Assembly: GCA_037176905.1 (NCBI GenBank)
Contig: JBBBWG010025557.1
Location: 1-61,974 of the forward strand
DNA: 61,974 nucleotides
Reading direction: 5' to 3'
Source: Azolla pinnata
Lineage: Eukaryota; Streptophyta; Polypodiopsida; Salviniales; Salviniaceae
Shown: positions 37,520 through 48,626 of the stretch, in pieces
Numbering within the stretch: position 1 is the first letter of the stretch
How the letters are laid out: every line of letters starts with the position of its first letter
Made by a program: the position numbers and the translations under genes
The notes under the pieces: generated by a model
Databases searched by the model: none
The model's input: only the letters and a program-made list of their open reading frames with translations
Told to the model about the DNA's origin: nothing

Positions 37520-40189
37520 TTGCCCGCCATACATCTCGGGAAATGGGCACTTGGGCGTCCTTCGACGAACGGAAAGCTCCCAGTACTGTTGCCCCCTGGG
37601 CCGTGCTCCGTCCGCCTTCTCTGTTCGGCCATATCACGTGAGGAAGAGCTCCTAGGACCTTCAGCCGAGTATGGTGTCCTGTCATCGTTCTTCTTTGCCC
37701 TGCGAAAATGCGGCATTTTTAGGTTGCTGCCGGAATTCAGAGGCATTCACGAACATATCACAATCCATGGGCTAGAGGAGCACGAGGTTGTAGCGAAAAA
37801 ACTTTTGGAAATATATGGGAAGCTCGGCCAACCGGTGGATGCATTAGCTATTTTCGCTCGGATGAACGATTTGGATGCAGTTTCATGGAATCTCATCATA
37901 GGATGTGCTGCTAAGAATGGAGGGAACATTGCTTCCTTACAATTCTTCGAACAAATGCTTCTGCAGTGCTGTCTACCCGACAAATTCGTATATGCTAGTG
38001 TACTCAGTGCATGCTATGAGAGTTCAGGTGGAAAATTTGTTCACGCTCGTGTTGTTGCAGATGGGCTCGAGCATGAAACTGTGCTTGCTACTGCTCTCGT
38101 TAACATGTATGGTAAGACCGATAGCTTGGATATCGCACAAGAAACCTTCAGAATCATGGATGTGCATGATGTGGTCTCATGGAATGCGATGATCTCAATC
38201 TATGCACAACACGGGAGGAATGGTGAATGCATACTGCTATTTCAAACCATGCTCAACCAAGGTGTGACGCCAAACGAAGTTACATATGTGAGTGTCCTTT
38301 CCGCTTGTGCAAATGCGGCTGCGATAGTCAAGGGTTGCCTTATCCACACACAAATTTTAGCCGCAAATGTGAAGCTGAATGTGTTTATAGCAACTTCTCT
38401 CATCAATATGTACGGTAAATGTGGGAGCGCAGAGCATGCAAGGCAGATCTTTGATGGTGTATTGAAAAAAGATGTAATAATTTGGAATGCTATGATTAAG
38501 GTTTATGTCCAAGGCAGCCAAGGAAACAAGGCCCTGGAACTTTTTGAACTGATGAAAAGCTTGGGGGTGAAGCCTAGCGTGACAACATTTGTGGCAACCT
38601 TGGAGGCATGTACAAGCCAGGGAGCATTATTAGAGGGCAAGAACATGCATGCTTTTATCAAGAAAAGTGGTTACGAGTGTGATATTATGGTGGGAACCTC
38701 ACTTCTGAACATGTATGGAAAGTTTGGTGATCTCAAAGAAGCATACACAATCTTCGACAAACTCATTGATAGAAATATAGTCTCATGGAATGCACTGTTA
38801 GCTTCTTGTGCTCAAGGAGAATGTGGCTTTGAGGCTTTGCAGATATTTGAACAAATGCTGTGTGAAGGCGTTATTCCAGGCAAAGCCACATTTTACAGTA
38901 TTGTTCCTGTTTATGCTGTTCATGCGTCTTTGATGGAGTGCAAACGGATGCACTCTTTGATCATAAACAACGAATGTGATTCAGAAGAGAAGCTTGGAGC
39001 TGGTATAATTAATATGTATGGACAGAGAGGTAGGGTAGAAGATGCCCACGCAGTCTTTGGCACATTACCAAGATCATCAGTAAGCCTTTGGACTGCGTTG
39101 ATTGCTGCACATGATCAAAATTGCCAATGTATTGAATCAATCAAATTATTTCATCAGATGCTAGCTGAAGGAATTTTACCTGACCCGATTGCCATCGCCA
39201 GCACTATTACTGCATTCTCTAACCACCCAATACTAGTAGAAGGCATTCATGTGCATGCTTGTATTGAAGGAGCTGAATATGACCTCCGTATAGATGTACA
39301 AAATGCATTTGTAGCAATGTATGGGAAGCTCTCTGAATTAGACAAGGCTCTAATGGTGTTTTACCGAATGCTACAACGCAATGTGATTTCTTGGAATGGG
39401 ATGATTGCAGTGTTTTTGCAACATGAAATGAAGGATGCAAGTTTTGGTTTATATCAGCAAATGCTTCATGAAGGAGTCATGCCGGACAAAATAACTCTTG
39501 TGAGCATGCTAAGTTTATGTGGTAGCTATGGAGCGATGATGGAGGGCTCCAAACTGCATGCTTATATAATACAAACCTATGGGAAGAGCAAGGTGGATGA
39601 TTCAATCAGTAGTGCTCTTATTAGTATGTATACAAATTGTGGAAGCTTCAAAGATGCTCAAAGAGTCTTTGAGAACTTAAAATGGAAAGGAGTCCTGCCT
39701 TTGGCCATGATGATTGAAGCATGCAGTTTCCATGGAGATGGTGAAACAGCTCTAATGCTTTTTGATAGAATTCAAGAAAGTGGAATATCAGCACCAAAAA
39801 TCGCATTTATGAGAGTACTATCAGCGTGCAGCCATTTAGGATTGGTGAATGAAGCTTACTGTGTTTTGGGCTGTCAAAATGAAGATATGCTTGGTGTGGG
39901 TCAGCTCAACTGTCTTGTCGATTTGCTAGTGAGGATCGGACAGGTGGAGGAAGCAGAGAAACTAGTCAACATTATGCCTTTTCTACCCAATGCTCTTACA
40001 TGGTCAACATTAATTAATGCTTCTCGAACAATCAATGATGTGAATCACGGTGTTGTTGCTACAAAATTTGTATTTGAGTTAGAACCAGACAATACTGGAA
40101 CTTATGTGACACTTTCTAATATCTTTGCTGCTGCTGCTGCTTGCAGCTATGAGACAAAAATATATGACAGCTTTGATGTATATATCTGA
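37520..40189 (+). CDS. PLS-class pentatricopeptide repeat protein 1, truncated after the E1 motif
   Basis: A single 889-residue frame with no intron. The first 40 residues (Arg/Leu/Pro/Ser mix, few acids) could be an organelle presequence. From about residue 75 the protein is tandem PPR triplets of about 100 residues. Each triplet contains a 'xALVNMYGKxG' helix (seven visible), a 'DVVSWNAMI' helix and a 'GVxPNEVTYVSVLSACA'-like helix, the P-L-S pattern. The end has 'LPNALTWSTLINASR' and 'LEPDNTGTYVTLSNIFAAAAAC', the E1 and start of E2. It then stops after a short unrelated tail, so there is no complete E2 or DYW deaminase domain. Such proteins bind organellar RNA and direct C-to-U editing or other processing; without DYW it would need a partner. 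Several upstream ATGs are possible; the first in frame was used. Confidence 0.9.
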   Translation: MPAIHLGKWALGRPSTNGKLPVLLPPGPCSVRLLCSAISREEELLGPSAEYGVLSSFFFALRKCGIFRLLPEFRGIHEHITIHGLEEHEVVAKKLLEIYGKLGQPVDALAIFARMNDLDAVSWNLIIGCAAKNGGNIASLQFFEQMLLQCCLPDKFVYASVLSACYESSGGKFVHARVVADGLEHETVLATALVNMYGKTDSLDIAQETFRIMDVHDVVSWNAMISIYAQHGRNGECILLFQTMLNQGVTPNEVTYVSVLSACANAAAIVKGCLIHTQILAANVKLNVFIATSLINMYGKCGSAEHARQIFDGVLKKDVIIWNAMIKVYVQGSQGNKALELFELMKSLGVKPSVTTFVATLEACTSQGALLEGKNMHAFIKKSGYECDIMVGTSLLNMYGKFGDLKEAYTIFDKLIDRNIVSWNALLASCAQGECGFEALQIFEQMLCEGVIPGKATFYSIVPVYAVHASLMECKRMHSLIINNECDSEEKLGAGIINMYGQRGRVEDAHAVFGTLPRSSVSLWTALIAAHDQNCQCIESIKLFHQMLAEGILPDPIAIASTITAFSNHPILVEGIHVHACIEGAEYDLRIDVQNAFVAMYGKLSELDKALMVFYRMLQRNVISWNGMIAVFLQHEMKDASFGLYQQMLHEGVMPDKITLVSMLSLCGSYGAMMEGSKLHAYIIQTYGKSKVDDSISSALISMYTNCGSFKDAQRVFENLKWKGVLPLAMMIEACSFHGDGETALMLFDRIQESGISAPKIAFMRVLSACSHLGLVNEAYCVLGCQNEDMLGVGQLNCLVDLLVRIGQVEEAEKLVNIMPFLPNALTWSTLINASRTINDVNHGVVATKFVFELEPDNTGTYVTLSNIFAAAAACSYETKIYDSFDVYI

Positions 40190-41529
40190 AGTGGAGAATG
40201 ATGAGCTATAAATGGCGCTCTGTATTTTCTTGGCTTAATTACAGCCGAAATTCTGGAACAATGTCCATCTATTCAAGTCCAATCAAACCATTACTAATGA
40301 AAAATATTTCATAAGAAACACCTCATGTTTAATGGAGGAATGGCAACCCTATGAGCTTGGATGGGCATCCTACGTCTAGATAAAAGCTCTCTTTCACTTG
40401 CTTCTGGTTGAAAGATATGATTTTGTTGAAATCTGGCTTCCCCTTTGTATAGTACAAGCATGTTGTACGAGATTGACCAAAGAAGAGTTTGGAAATCTAT
40501 TCGCACCATCCTTAGCTTAGGTACTTGAGCTATTGTATGCGGAAGTAACAACATGAAAAATTTACAGTTAGTGATGCCGTTAATGTGGTATGATGATGAA
40601 AACGGTAAATGTGTAGTAAAACCGCGACTTCATTGTTTTCAGTGGGCATGGTTGCATGCAATCAATGTTGATAATAATCCCCAAAGCTAATTATTAATTA
40701 CCAAAGACCTAGAAGAATTTCATTTTATTTGAGGGCAAATAGGCAAAACTTGCAGCTTATAATCACAATATTTTGTACATTGATCATCTAGATCATCAAA
40801 GACCACTTTTAATCTCTTTCTAAAGATCTTCATCCTAGCAGGTCGTAACTTGATGCTCTTCTTTCAAAGCTTCTCCAAGTTGGTTTCCGAACTAGCACCT
40901 GAATTGTCAACAGCATGACTACAATTTATGGCCCCATTTGAGATATCTACTATTTCTTTTCTTCATTCTCTTTTTACCGTGTACAGGATGTCTCAGCTCC
41001 TAGTTCAAAATCTTCAAATTTTGCAATAAATTTTTTATATCTCTGTTGAACTTTCTACCTTGGAGTTTCATGCCATTTATTCGACTTATTACTGTTAATT
41101 GGGTCCACAAAAGTGGCATTTCTTTCTGGGGCTACTGGATCCTTTCCGTTGCTGATGATCTAAAATTGAAGTGTTCCAGTCACCAGAATTGGAAATATTT
41201 CAATTACCAAATATTGTAGTAGGCGAAGGATTGGAATCATCCATTATCCTGAGAAACCTTAAACTTTTGGATTCCTTGGGTAACGTTTCTATTTGGAGGT
41301 CCACTGTTCCTTTCTTTGACGATTCAAACGTCAAAGATACAATGATGATAAAAAGCTTTCTTGTGGATTCCGCTAAGGCCTGCATCCCTTAGGGGTGGAC
41401 GATTCATTTTATCTTTTTGCTATGGTACTAACTCTAAACTGATATCTATATGTAAAATCATTTGAAATTCATGAGCTATCTCCCTTGTTCTACTTTAATC
41501 TACTGTATATTTATGGTGACTGACTATGA
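40190..41529. other. Intergenic between convergent PPR gene 1 and GDPD-like gene
   Basis: AT-rich sequence that must contain both 3' UTRs. Short frames on both strands (for example 41171-41392) are not recognised and have no family-like motifs. Nothing else is seen. Confidence 0.55.
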
Positions 41530-44500
41530 TCACTGCGTGTATAATAAGAGATAAAGGATAAGAGCAAAGCTGGCTACTATAAAGCTCAACGACGTTTTGT
41601 ATGATGATGATGGCGATTGTAGTGGTAACGGGGGTGGTTGTGTTGGTGGTGGTGGTGGCGACAAGAAAGATGGTGGCATTGAGGATGAATCAGGTGGATT
41701 CCAGAAGGTCAGTGGCAAAGGTGATTCAGCCATAGTCACATTGAGAGGAGTCTCTGGAGGGATAAATTGGACAGGAGTATTCACTGGAAAAGAGCTCAAG
41801 AGCTCGCCAGGGATAACCAGCCGCATCTGGTAATTCTTTGATTCTCTTATGTGCCCATTCCTGTTCAAACACTCGTTACCTGATCAATGTGCAAAAAGAA
41901 AAGCTAATTTGTGTCAGATTCCCATTTTACAAAATGCTCACTCATCCAAAATGGGTTTCTATGCATAAATACACATGCACCGATCCGATGCCCTCCATAT
42001 GTAGAGAGACGCATCTATGTATAGCAAATGCCTATGCTTACATTCAATTTGGCTGAGCAATATATGACATGTATAGCTAGCTAAGTTGTGTTAAAAACCA
42101 AATTTTGGTGTACAAAAGGTTTCAATGTTACACATGCACCCATCTACATGTTCATGCATGTATCCATATGCACAGGCACACATATATGTAGAGAAAATTT
42201 GCTTCGTGCATATGCAATGTCTTACCCAAGTAGGCAGTTGCAGTAGCTGGAAAATCAGTGATGAGGCCATCTACTTTGAAGTATTGAACGAATGTGTGGA
42301 GCTCGAGTGTAGGGTCCGAGTCATGATCGAAGCTTATGTGGACGAATTCATTCCATATGTGCGACGCGAAGACGCTCACATTGTGCTCATGGAACTGATG
42401 GACGAGCTGCGAATCGTTGACCAGATAGCCCAAGCTCTCCTGTTGTATCAACGACTTGGGCAGGCTAACATATGCAGCAAGCTCCTTGATTTCCAGTATT
42501 TGAGGCGTTCCCACGCTCTCATTCGTGTTATCCACTCTGAATGCCAGTTTGTATTGACTTCGCTCCTTCAAGCTTGTTAAAACTGCACTGTCTTCAGATT
42601 GAATGATAACTTTGTCAGCATCATGAAGACCTGCTGCATCGAGCGATCCAAGCACACGGTCCACGACATCTAGTCCAACTTCCTTTTCCAGAAAGTATCC
42701 ATTCTGCAAAGTTTTCACACCAATCAGCTCAAGTTCTCGACACTGCTTATCATTTCCAGAAGTTCGACTTTGGAAATGTATTTCTGAGCTCTAGAATCTT
42801 TCATAGTTAATATTGAAATACAAAATGGGATACAGCATACTTGCAATGTGATTTTATGTTGAATGTGTAAAATGCAGTTCTAGTATGAAATTATGAAGAA
42901 AGTAGCATACACATACTGCTTATTTATTTATTTATATCTAGGCATATTGGGTCCCTGTTTAAGAAGCAAGAGAAATGTTTTTAACAAACAGGTTGGGAGA
43001 TTTTTTTTAAGAAGAGGTTATTCAAAATATGAAAGACTGTGGTTCCCTTGCTTTTTGACACAAGTCTACCTAAATTACTCTTTGTTCCATTTTATATGTC
43101 TGTCAGCTACCTTGATATCAATAAAGATCCCGACACTTGCATTTTTTGCAAAGGCCAGGAAATCCGTCAAGCTGACAATGCTTTCCTGCGTATAAGCACG
43201 GTTACGAAACATCTGGGAGGCGTAAGCGTCTGGGCTGTACATTGATGCTGTTTGGCATCAGAACAAAAGGTGAAACACCATAACTTAAGTTGCAAAGCTA
43301 TGATTCAAACAGGAGAGCATGACATCATTATTAGCAAGCATGTGGGGCCAGACTACCTTTCAAGGTCGAGATTTCATGCCACGTGAGGTTGAAGGAGTAG
43401 ACGCCGCGACGACTTGGTTGCAGCTGCTGAATGAGAGAAGAACGGCTTTGAAGAATGTCTGAATGCAGAGAGACGTCGGTGGCCTCGAGAAGGTCCGGAG
43501 ATTCATTGCAGAAGGCAATGCCATCGGCTGACATTTGAATAGGGCAATCGATGTGACTTGCACCATCCCGGATGGCACCTTGATATGCGAGTAGAGTACA
43601 TCCCGGATAGTCCCCGCTTGCACCATTGTGGGAGATTACCAGGGGCAGTTTCTCTGGCAAATTCAGGCACACAATGTGACAAAACCTTTGTGAACCACTT
43701 GCCGAGTGATCAGAAATGCGCAAACATTATGACACAATGCATGGAATAAAATGTCTCTTCTGTACCTGATCTCTTCATTGATCTTGTTCTCCTGAAACAA
43801 GCTGCATATTCAGCAACCATTGAGTTAGTGCTCTTCTTAAACCCTGAACAAAATCCTCAGCACTTGTTTAATCTGGAGCCTGACAACTTCAGCCCCTCAA
43901 ATCTGAAATTTTCTTACCCAATCCCTAGATCTACCATCCTCACACCTAAACCCACCCGTTTATATCTTAACCCAAATTTCTAAACCCCACAACCATCCTA
44001 CGTAAACATGTACAATCGCATACAATTGTTTTGCATATGAAAAGTCCTTACCTAACGCATCTGATGCAGTGGTGGGAAAATCGGTTAGAAACCCGTCCAC
44101 CTTTGATCCCCTTCTGGGCACGAATTGAAGATATTCTCGGACAGGATCAAAGCTATAATTATAAGCTAAGTCGGAGACATCATTAGCAAATCCCGAGGCA
44201 TATATGGTCAAACCTGCAGCATGTGCTTCCCTTATCAATGCTGTTTCAGCCTGCAAGTACTGGGCATTACTCATTGGCCAGATGAGGCCTTTTGGTACCA
44301 AGATTCCAGAGGCATAAGTTGTAACCGTTCTTAGATGATTTAATATGCTTCTGTATGTCACATTGGTCGTCGGTTCGATTCCTTGTTCACTGGGGATCCG
44401 AAGTATCAGTTTGGGACTATGGTTGTGTACATTTAACCCAGATTTTAGAGACTTGAGAAACACTACCTCCGGAGAGGAGATATAATCAACCGGAAATTCT

Positions 44501-46620
44501 GATGCAAACTCTTGTAGATACGAAGACATACTCAGATTGTGTTGCGAATAGAATTCTGCATACTGGACGAGATCAAGCGTTGATTTAGGAATTTGTTAAT
44601 TACATGAAATAAGCCTTAGGCATAGTTCAAAAAGATCAACTTGTGTTACAATGTACTAAATAGATAATGCAATTCCAAGTGTATCATTATCTTTTGCCCA
44701 TTTTAACATTGTTACTTTTTGTGAAGCTAATGACCTCGATGTTCAGCCACACACGAGCATCCGTGTTGTTGGTAATCAAATAGATATCGGAGGGCTGAGC
44801 AATTGGAAACAGGCCATCGTAATATGGCGAGCGAGCCACATTCCACTGCGTTGCTGCCAATCAGCACAAGAAGATCATCGAAGAATAAAAACAAAGCTTG
44901 ATAGTCTGAATGAAAAGCAATATGATTGTTTATATATTTCCAGTTGATCTGCGAATTATATTACCATCCGCTATTTGGCAAGCTAAACTGTTGCTGAGTG
45001 CTCTTTGGCATATACGATTTCAGATACCTATAGTATGATCAATCCTAAGATACTTTATAAACATGCGTTTCATTAGGGCCACAAAAAATGCCCCTTTTTC
45101 GCAGTAGAGTATACCCACCATATTCCACATGACAAAAACTCACAGGAAATCGTAAAGCTCTGTTCCATCATGGTGTCAAAATTGCTAAACCTTCTCGTAG
45201 ATTGTTGCTTGAAACATGGTTTGGCACATAAGAAATTAAAAGAAAGGAGCTGGGCCATGTACTATGGTGTGTATGTATGTGAATCCTACTAGCATTATGC
45301 AAGAACAGCTTCGCTTCCTATTAGCAATATGCAGATACGGTGGAACGGCTTCCTCATATCTTATTTACAAAACATTATAATTCAGATGGAACAGAGACAT
45401 ACCTGTAAGGTTATTGAACACTTGAGCTGCAGTGACGTCAATGGAGAAGAAACCTGTGGTGGGATCACCGTTGACGTTATACGTGTTGACAAGACTCGGG
45501 AAGGTGATGTTGATGCTGGTGCTCAGGGCCAGGTCTAAGCCGGTGCGGCACAAGCCATAGCCATCTTTGGTGAGCTGCAGATCGCAGAACAATGCTGTCG
45601 ATCTCGGCAAGCTGTAGTTCAGAGCAAATGCATAGGCCACAAGAGTGTGGTCTGGGAAGATACCGCACGAACCTCCCCGCGCAATGACCAAAGGCCCCCG
45701 AGAATCCAACATAGCTGCATGATGCAATCCAACAAAGAAAAAACCCGGAACGATCTGAGAAGAACCAGGTTACAAATCATTCCATCGCGAATGAATACGA
45801 TCGATGTGATGCTAAAATTGGCAGCAGTGAAAAGAATTGAATGTATAAGTGGTAGCAAGTGAAATACAAGTTCAGAAAACAAAGACTAATATGCTCAACC
45901 CATTGCTCATTTTTTTTTAAGTGCGAAATTCAGGAGCGTCCATCATCCCAAAGATGGGATTTTTCACAGATGAATCCCTAAAGCCGAAACCCCCGAAAAC
46001 CAGTGAAACCATGACATGAGGAATCAGACGATGACATGATAAGTGATGAATCTAGCAGCTTGGAGGCAGGTACATTTGAGGGCAAAGACTGCCGAGCCCA
46101 TTTCCATATGTTAGCGAGAAATTCTTCGATATGTTAGCTCGCGAAGACGACGATCGAGCATCATCACAAAGGAGATGGAGAATCATGGATACCCCTAGCC
46201 TCCCTTGCGCCTTACGGGAAAAGGGAAAGCAAAGATTCAATTCATTCATCTCTTTGGCTCTATAGAGCACAGAGTAGCACCTTCTGATGAGGTATTCAAT
46301 GTCTCTCTCGACCTCCGAGCGTAGATTCCACGATGAAGCTGTTCTCCACCACCACCACCACCACCATTACCGTCGTCGTTGGCATCGCGGCGGCCGGCAT
46401 GACTATCATCTCCATCTCCATCTCCATCTTCACCGGTGCGAGGGACGGCGATGGTCTCAGCTCTGCCCTCATTGCCATGGAGCTTGATCGGCGTCTTGTC
46501 TGGATCAAGCATTGCAGAGCAACAACAACAACAATGATGGCATGTGCATACCACCAGGAGCTGGAACAAAGCTGATGAGAGGAGGAGGAAGAAGCTAGCG
46601 GAGAAGGAGGTCATGACCAC
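41530..46620 (-). CDS. GDPDL: Glycerophosphodiester phosphodiesterase-like protein, GPI-anchored (SHV3/GDPDL family)
   Basis: Nine minus-strand exons: 46620-46434, 45714-45403, 44853-44735, 44562-44052, 43801-43766, 43653-43357, 43247-43111, 42703-42226 and 41879-41530, giving 808 residues. An N-terminal hydrophobic signal peptide is followed by two GDPD-like domains. The first starts 'PLVIARGGSCGIFPDHT' and has 'FCDLQLTKDGYGLC'. The second starts 'PLVISHNGASGDYPGC' and has 'IDCPIQMSADGIAFC'. Each closes with a 'DGFLTDFPTTASDA' / 'DGLITDFPATATAY' block. The C-terminus is Pro/Ser-rich and ends in a hydrophobic GPI-type signal. SHV3-like proteins act at the cell surface in cellulose and wall assembly. 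As in relatives, the first domain has Ala-Arg where true GDPDs have His-Arg, so catalysis is doubtful. Exon 1 (Cys/His/Gly-rich) and its donor at 46433 are the least certain part. The 36-nt mini-exon 43766-43801 fills the inter-domain linker. Confidence 0.88.
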
Positions 46621-48626
46621 GGGCTGGAGCAGCAGCAGCAGTTGTCAGAGCTCAAACATGGTCTCGTGTGCATATATATATATATATATATGCAACAGAG
46701 ATTGGAAAGATGGTGTCAGAGCTCGAGGAAGGGAAAGGAACAGGGGATGATGGATTCCTCTGTTTTTCTTCTCTTCTTCTGAGCTTTTTTTTGCTCTTCT
46801 ATCTACTCTCACCAATTCTATCACTTGCCCAAACCAATGTTTTTTTTCACTACCCAAAATGGATCTGATTTTGGATGGACTTTTTATTTTAGCTCACGGT
46901 GGGCGATTCTTCGTTCGATGATGATACTGTGTAAAAAAATGTTTAGAAAAAAAAAAACCGGAATCGATTCGGGGTTTTCGGAGCTGCTGAATGATCGCCT
47001 TTGTAGTGTCATCAGGATCGCTCGTCGCTTGTTGAACACACTGTCTGCAGCTGCTGCTAACCTTTCGAATGTAAAACGGTTAGAGGAAGGGGCCAATTTG
47101 TGTCCCTCGTGCAAATCGATCGAACTCTAACCGCAAGGTGCATCGTTATCTTATTTATAGACGGAGATTGCAGTAAAGATGATGGCATTCGACTCTCTCG
47201 CGATCTTCGTCGTTTGACTGTCGATGAATGGGGCCAGTAGTCCGCATAGATGGAGGACATGAGGTAGTTGGAAGCCACACCTTCCTCTCTTTGGTGAGAG
47301 AGTGCTCGGGGCCAGAGAGCCTCGTTGGGCATCTGCTCGAACCTTTCCTTAAAAGGCGCGTGGCTGATAAAACTGGCAACTTCACAGCGGCATGCATGCC
47401 CTATCCATGATTGACCGTATGATCATTTTAAAGGCGGTTTTCCGAAGCACGCTTGGCACATGATCGGACCACCCGCGCGCACGCGTTGTTCGACTCGTGA
47501 CTCTTTAACGATGCTCGCTGACTAATAATCCTCAGCCTTGCGATGCCGAAGCATGGCATTTCCGCGTTGGAGATACTGTTTGCTGAATCGAGCCCACAGT
47601 CCAAACTTTTAATTACACCCTCGGAAGCTGGAAACCTTCGAGCCTAGAAGGGGGGGAGAAAGAGAGGAGAGGGAAGCTGTGCACGAATTGCGCGTGGTCG
47701 CGGCGGAGTTGTTAAAGAAACTGTGCGCACTGGTGCCGGTGTCGCTCAGCAGCTCAGGACACGACGAGAAGCGGGTTTGGTATACTTTACGAATGGCGTG
47801 AATAATGAATCGATCGCAGAGAATAGTTGCGATATACATCGAGGAATACGATCAGATTCAATCATCAAGCCTTGAGGTAGCCCGACTGCTCATCGCTTGC
47901 GGTGACACCTTCTTCTCGTCTTTGACTGCCAACTGCCGGCAGCAGCTATGATTTCAATCGTTGTAAGTTCCGAGCAGAGGATCCACCACCAGTGCTATCG
48001 AACAAAAAAATCGATCTAATGCGTAATTCTGAATCGGCTATTGAATCGTTACTGAATCGAATCGTTACTGAACCGAATCGGCGACTGAATTGAATAGTTA
48101 TTGAATCGAATCGGCTACTGAATCAAATCGTTACTGAATCGAATCGGCTACTGAATCGAATTGCTGGCAGATCTGTCGAAACCGATGAACCCCTCCCTGA
48201 GCAGCAGCGATCGGATCGAGACTGAACCATTCACTCGACGCACTCGCTCCACTCACACTTTGACCGGTTTTTATCAAATCACTCTCCCTCTCACATGTTG
48301 CATGACACAATTGCATGCATGCATCCATGCACACACATACATACACGCGTGTATACATGCATGCACACATACGTACATACATACGTATGTATTACGTACA
48401 TACATACGTATACGCGTGCTGGATTTTGTAACGGCTAGTTTTCTTCCTCCGTTTAAACTTTTGAACTTGTTTTCTCAAAAACAGAGGAGCAGAAGCGCAG
48501 GGGAGTTCCGCTTGACAGAGATCGAGAGATCGAGAGACAGAGATCGAGAGATCGAGAGGCGGAGACAGGAACAGGGAGAAGGAAGAGGCAGAGAGAAGCA
48601 GAGGCAGCGGCGGAGGAGCGGCGCCA
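46621..48626. other. Intergenic, shared 5' flank of GDPD-like (minus) and BUBR1 (plus)
   Basis: A (TA)n run at about 46672-46692 lies about 50-70 bp upstream of the GDPD-like ATG and is a possible TATA region. The rest has no recognised gene. Near BUBR1 are an imperfect 'GAATCG' repeat (48029-48163), a CATA/TACG repeat with palindromic TACGTA units (48330-48412) and a purine-rich leader (48520-48620). Confidence 0.55.
48029..48163. repeat. Imperfect tandem repeat built on CTGAATCGAATCG
   Basis: About seven units of 18-22 bp of the form (T)TACTGAATCGAATCG or GGCTACTGAATCG, with point differences. It is 0.5 kb upstream of the BUBR1 start codon. Confidence 0.75.
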
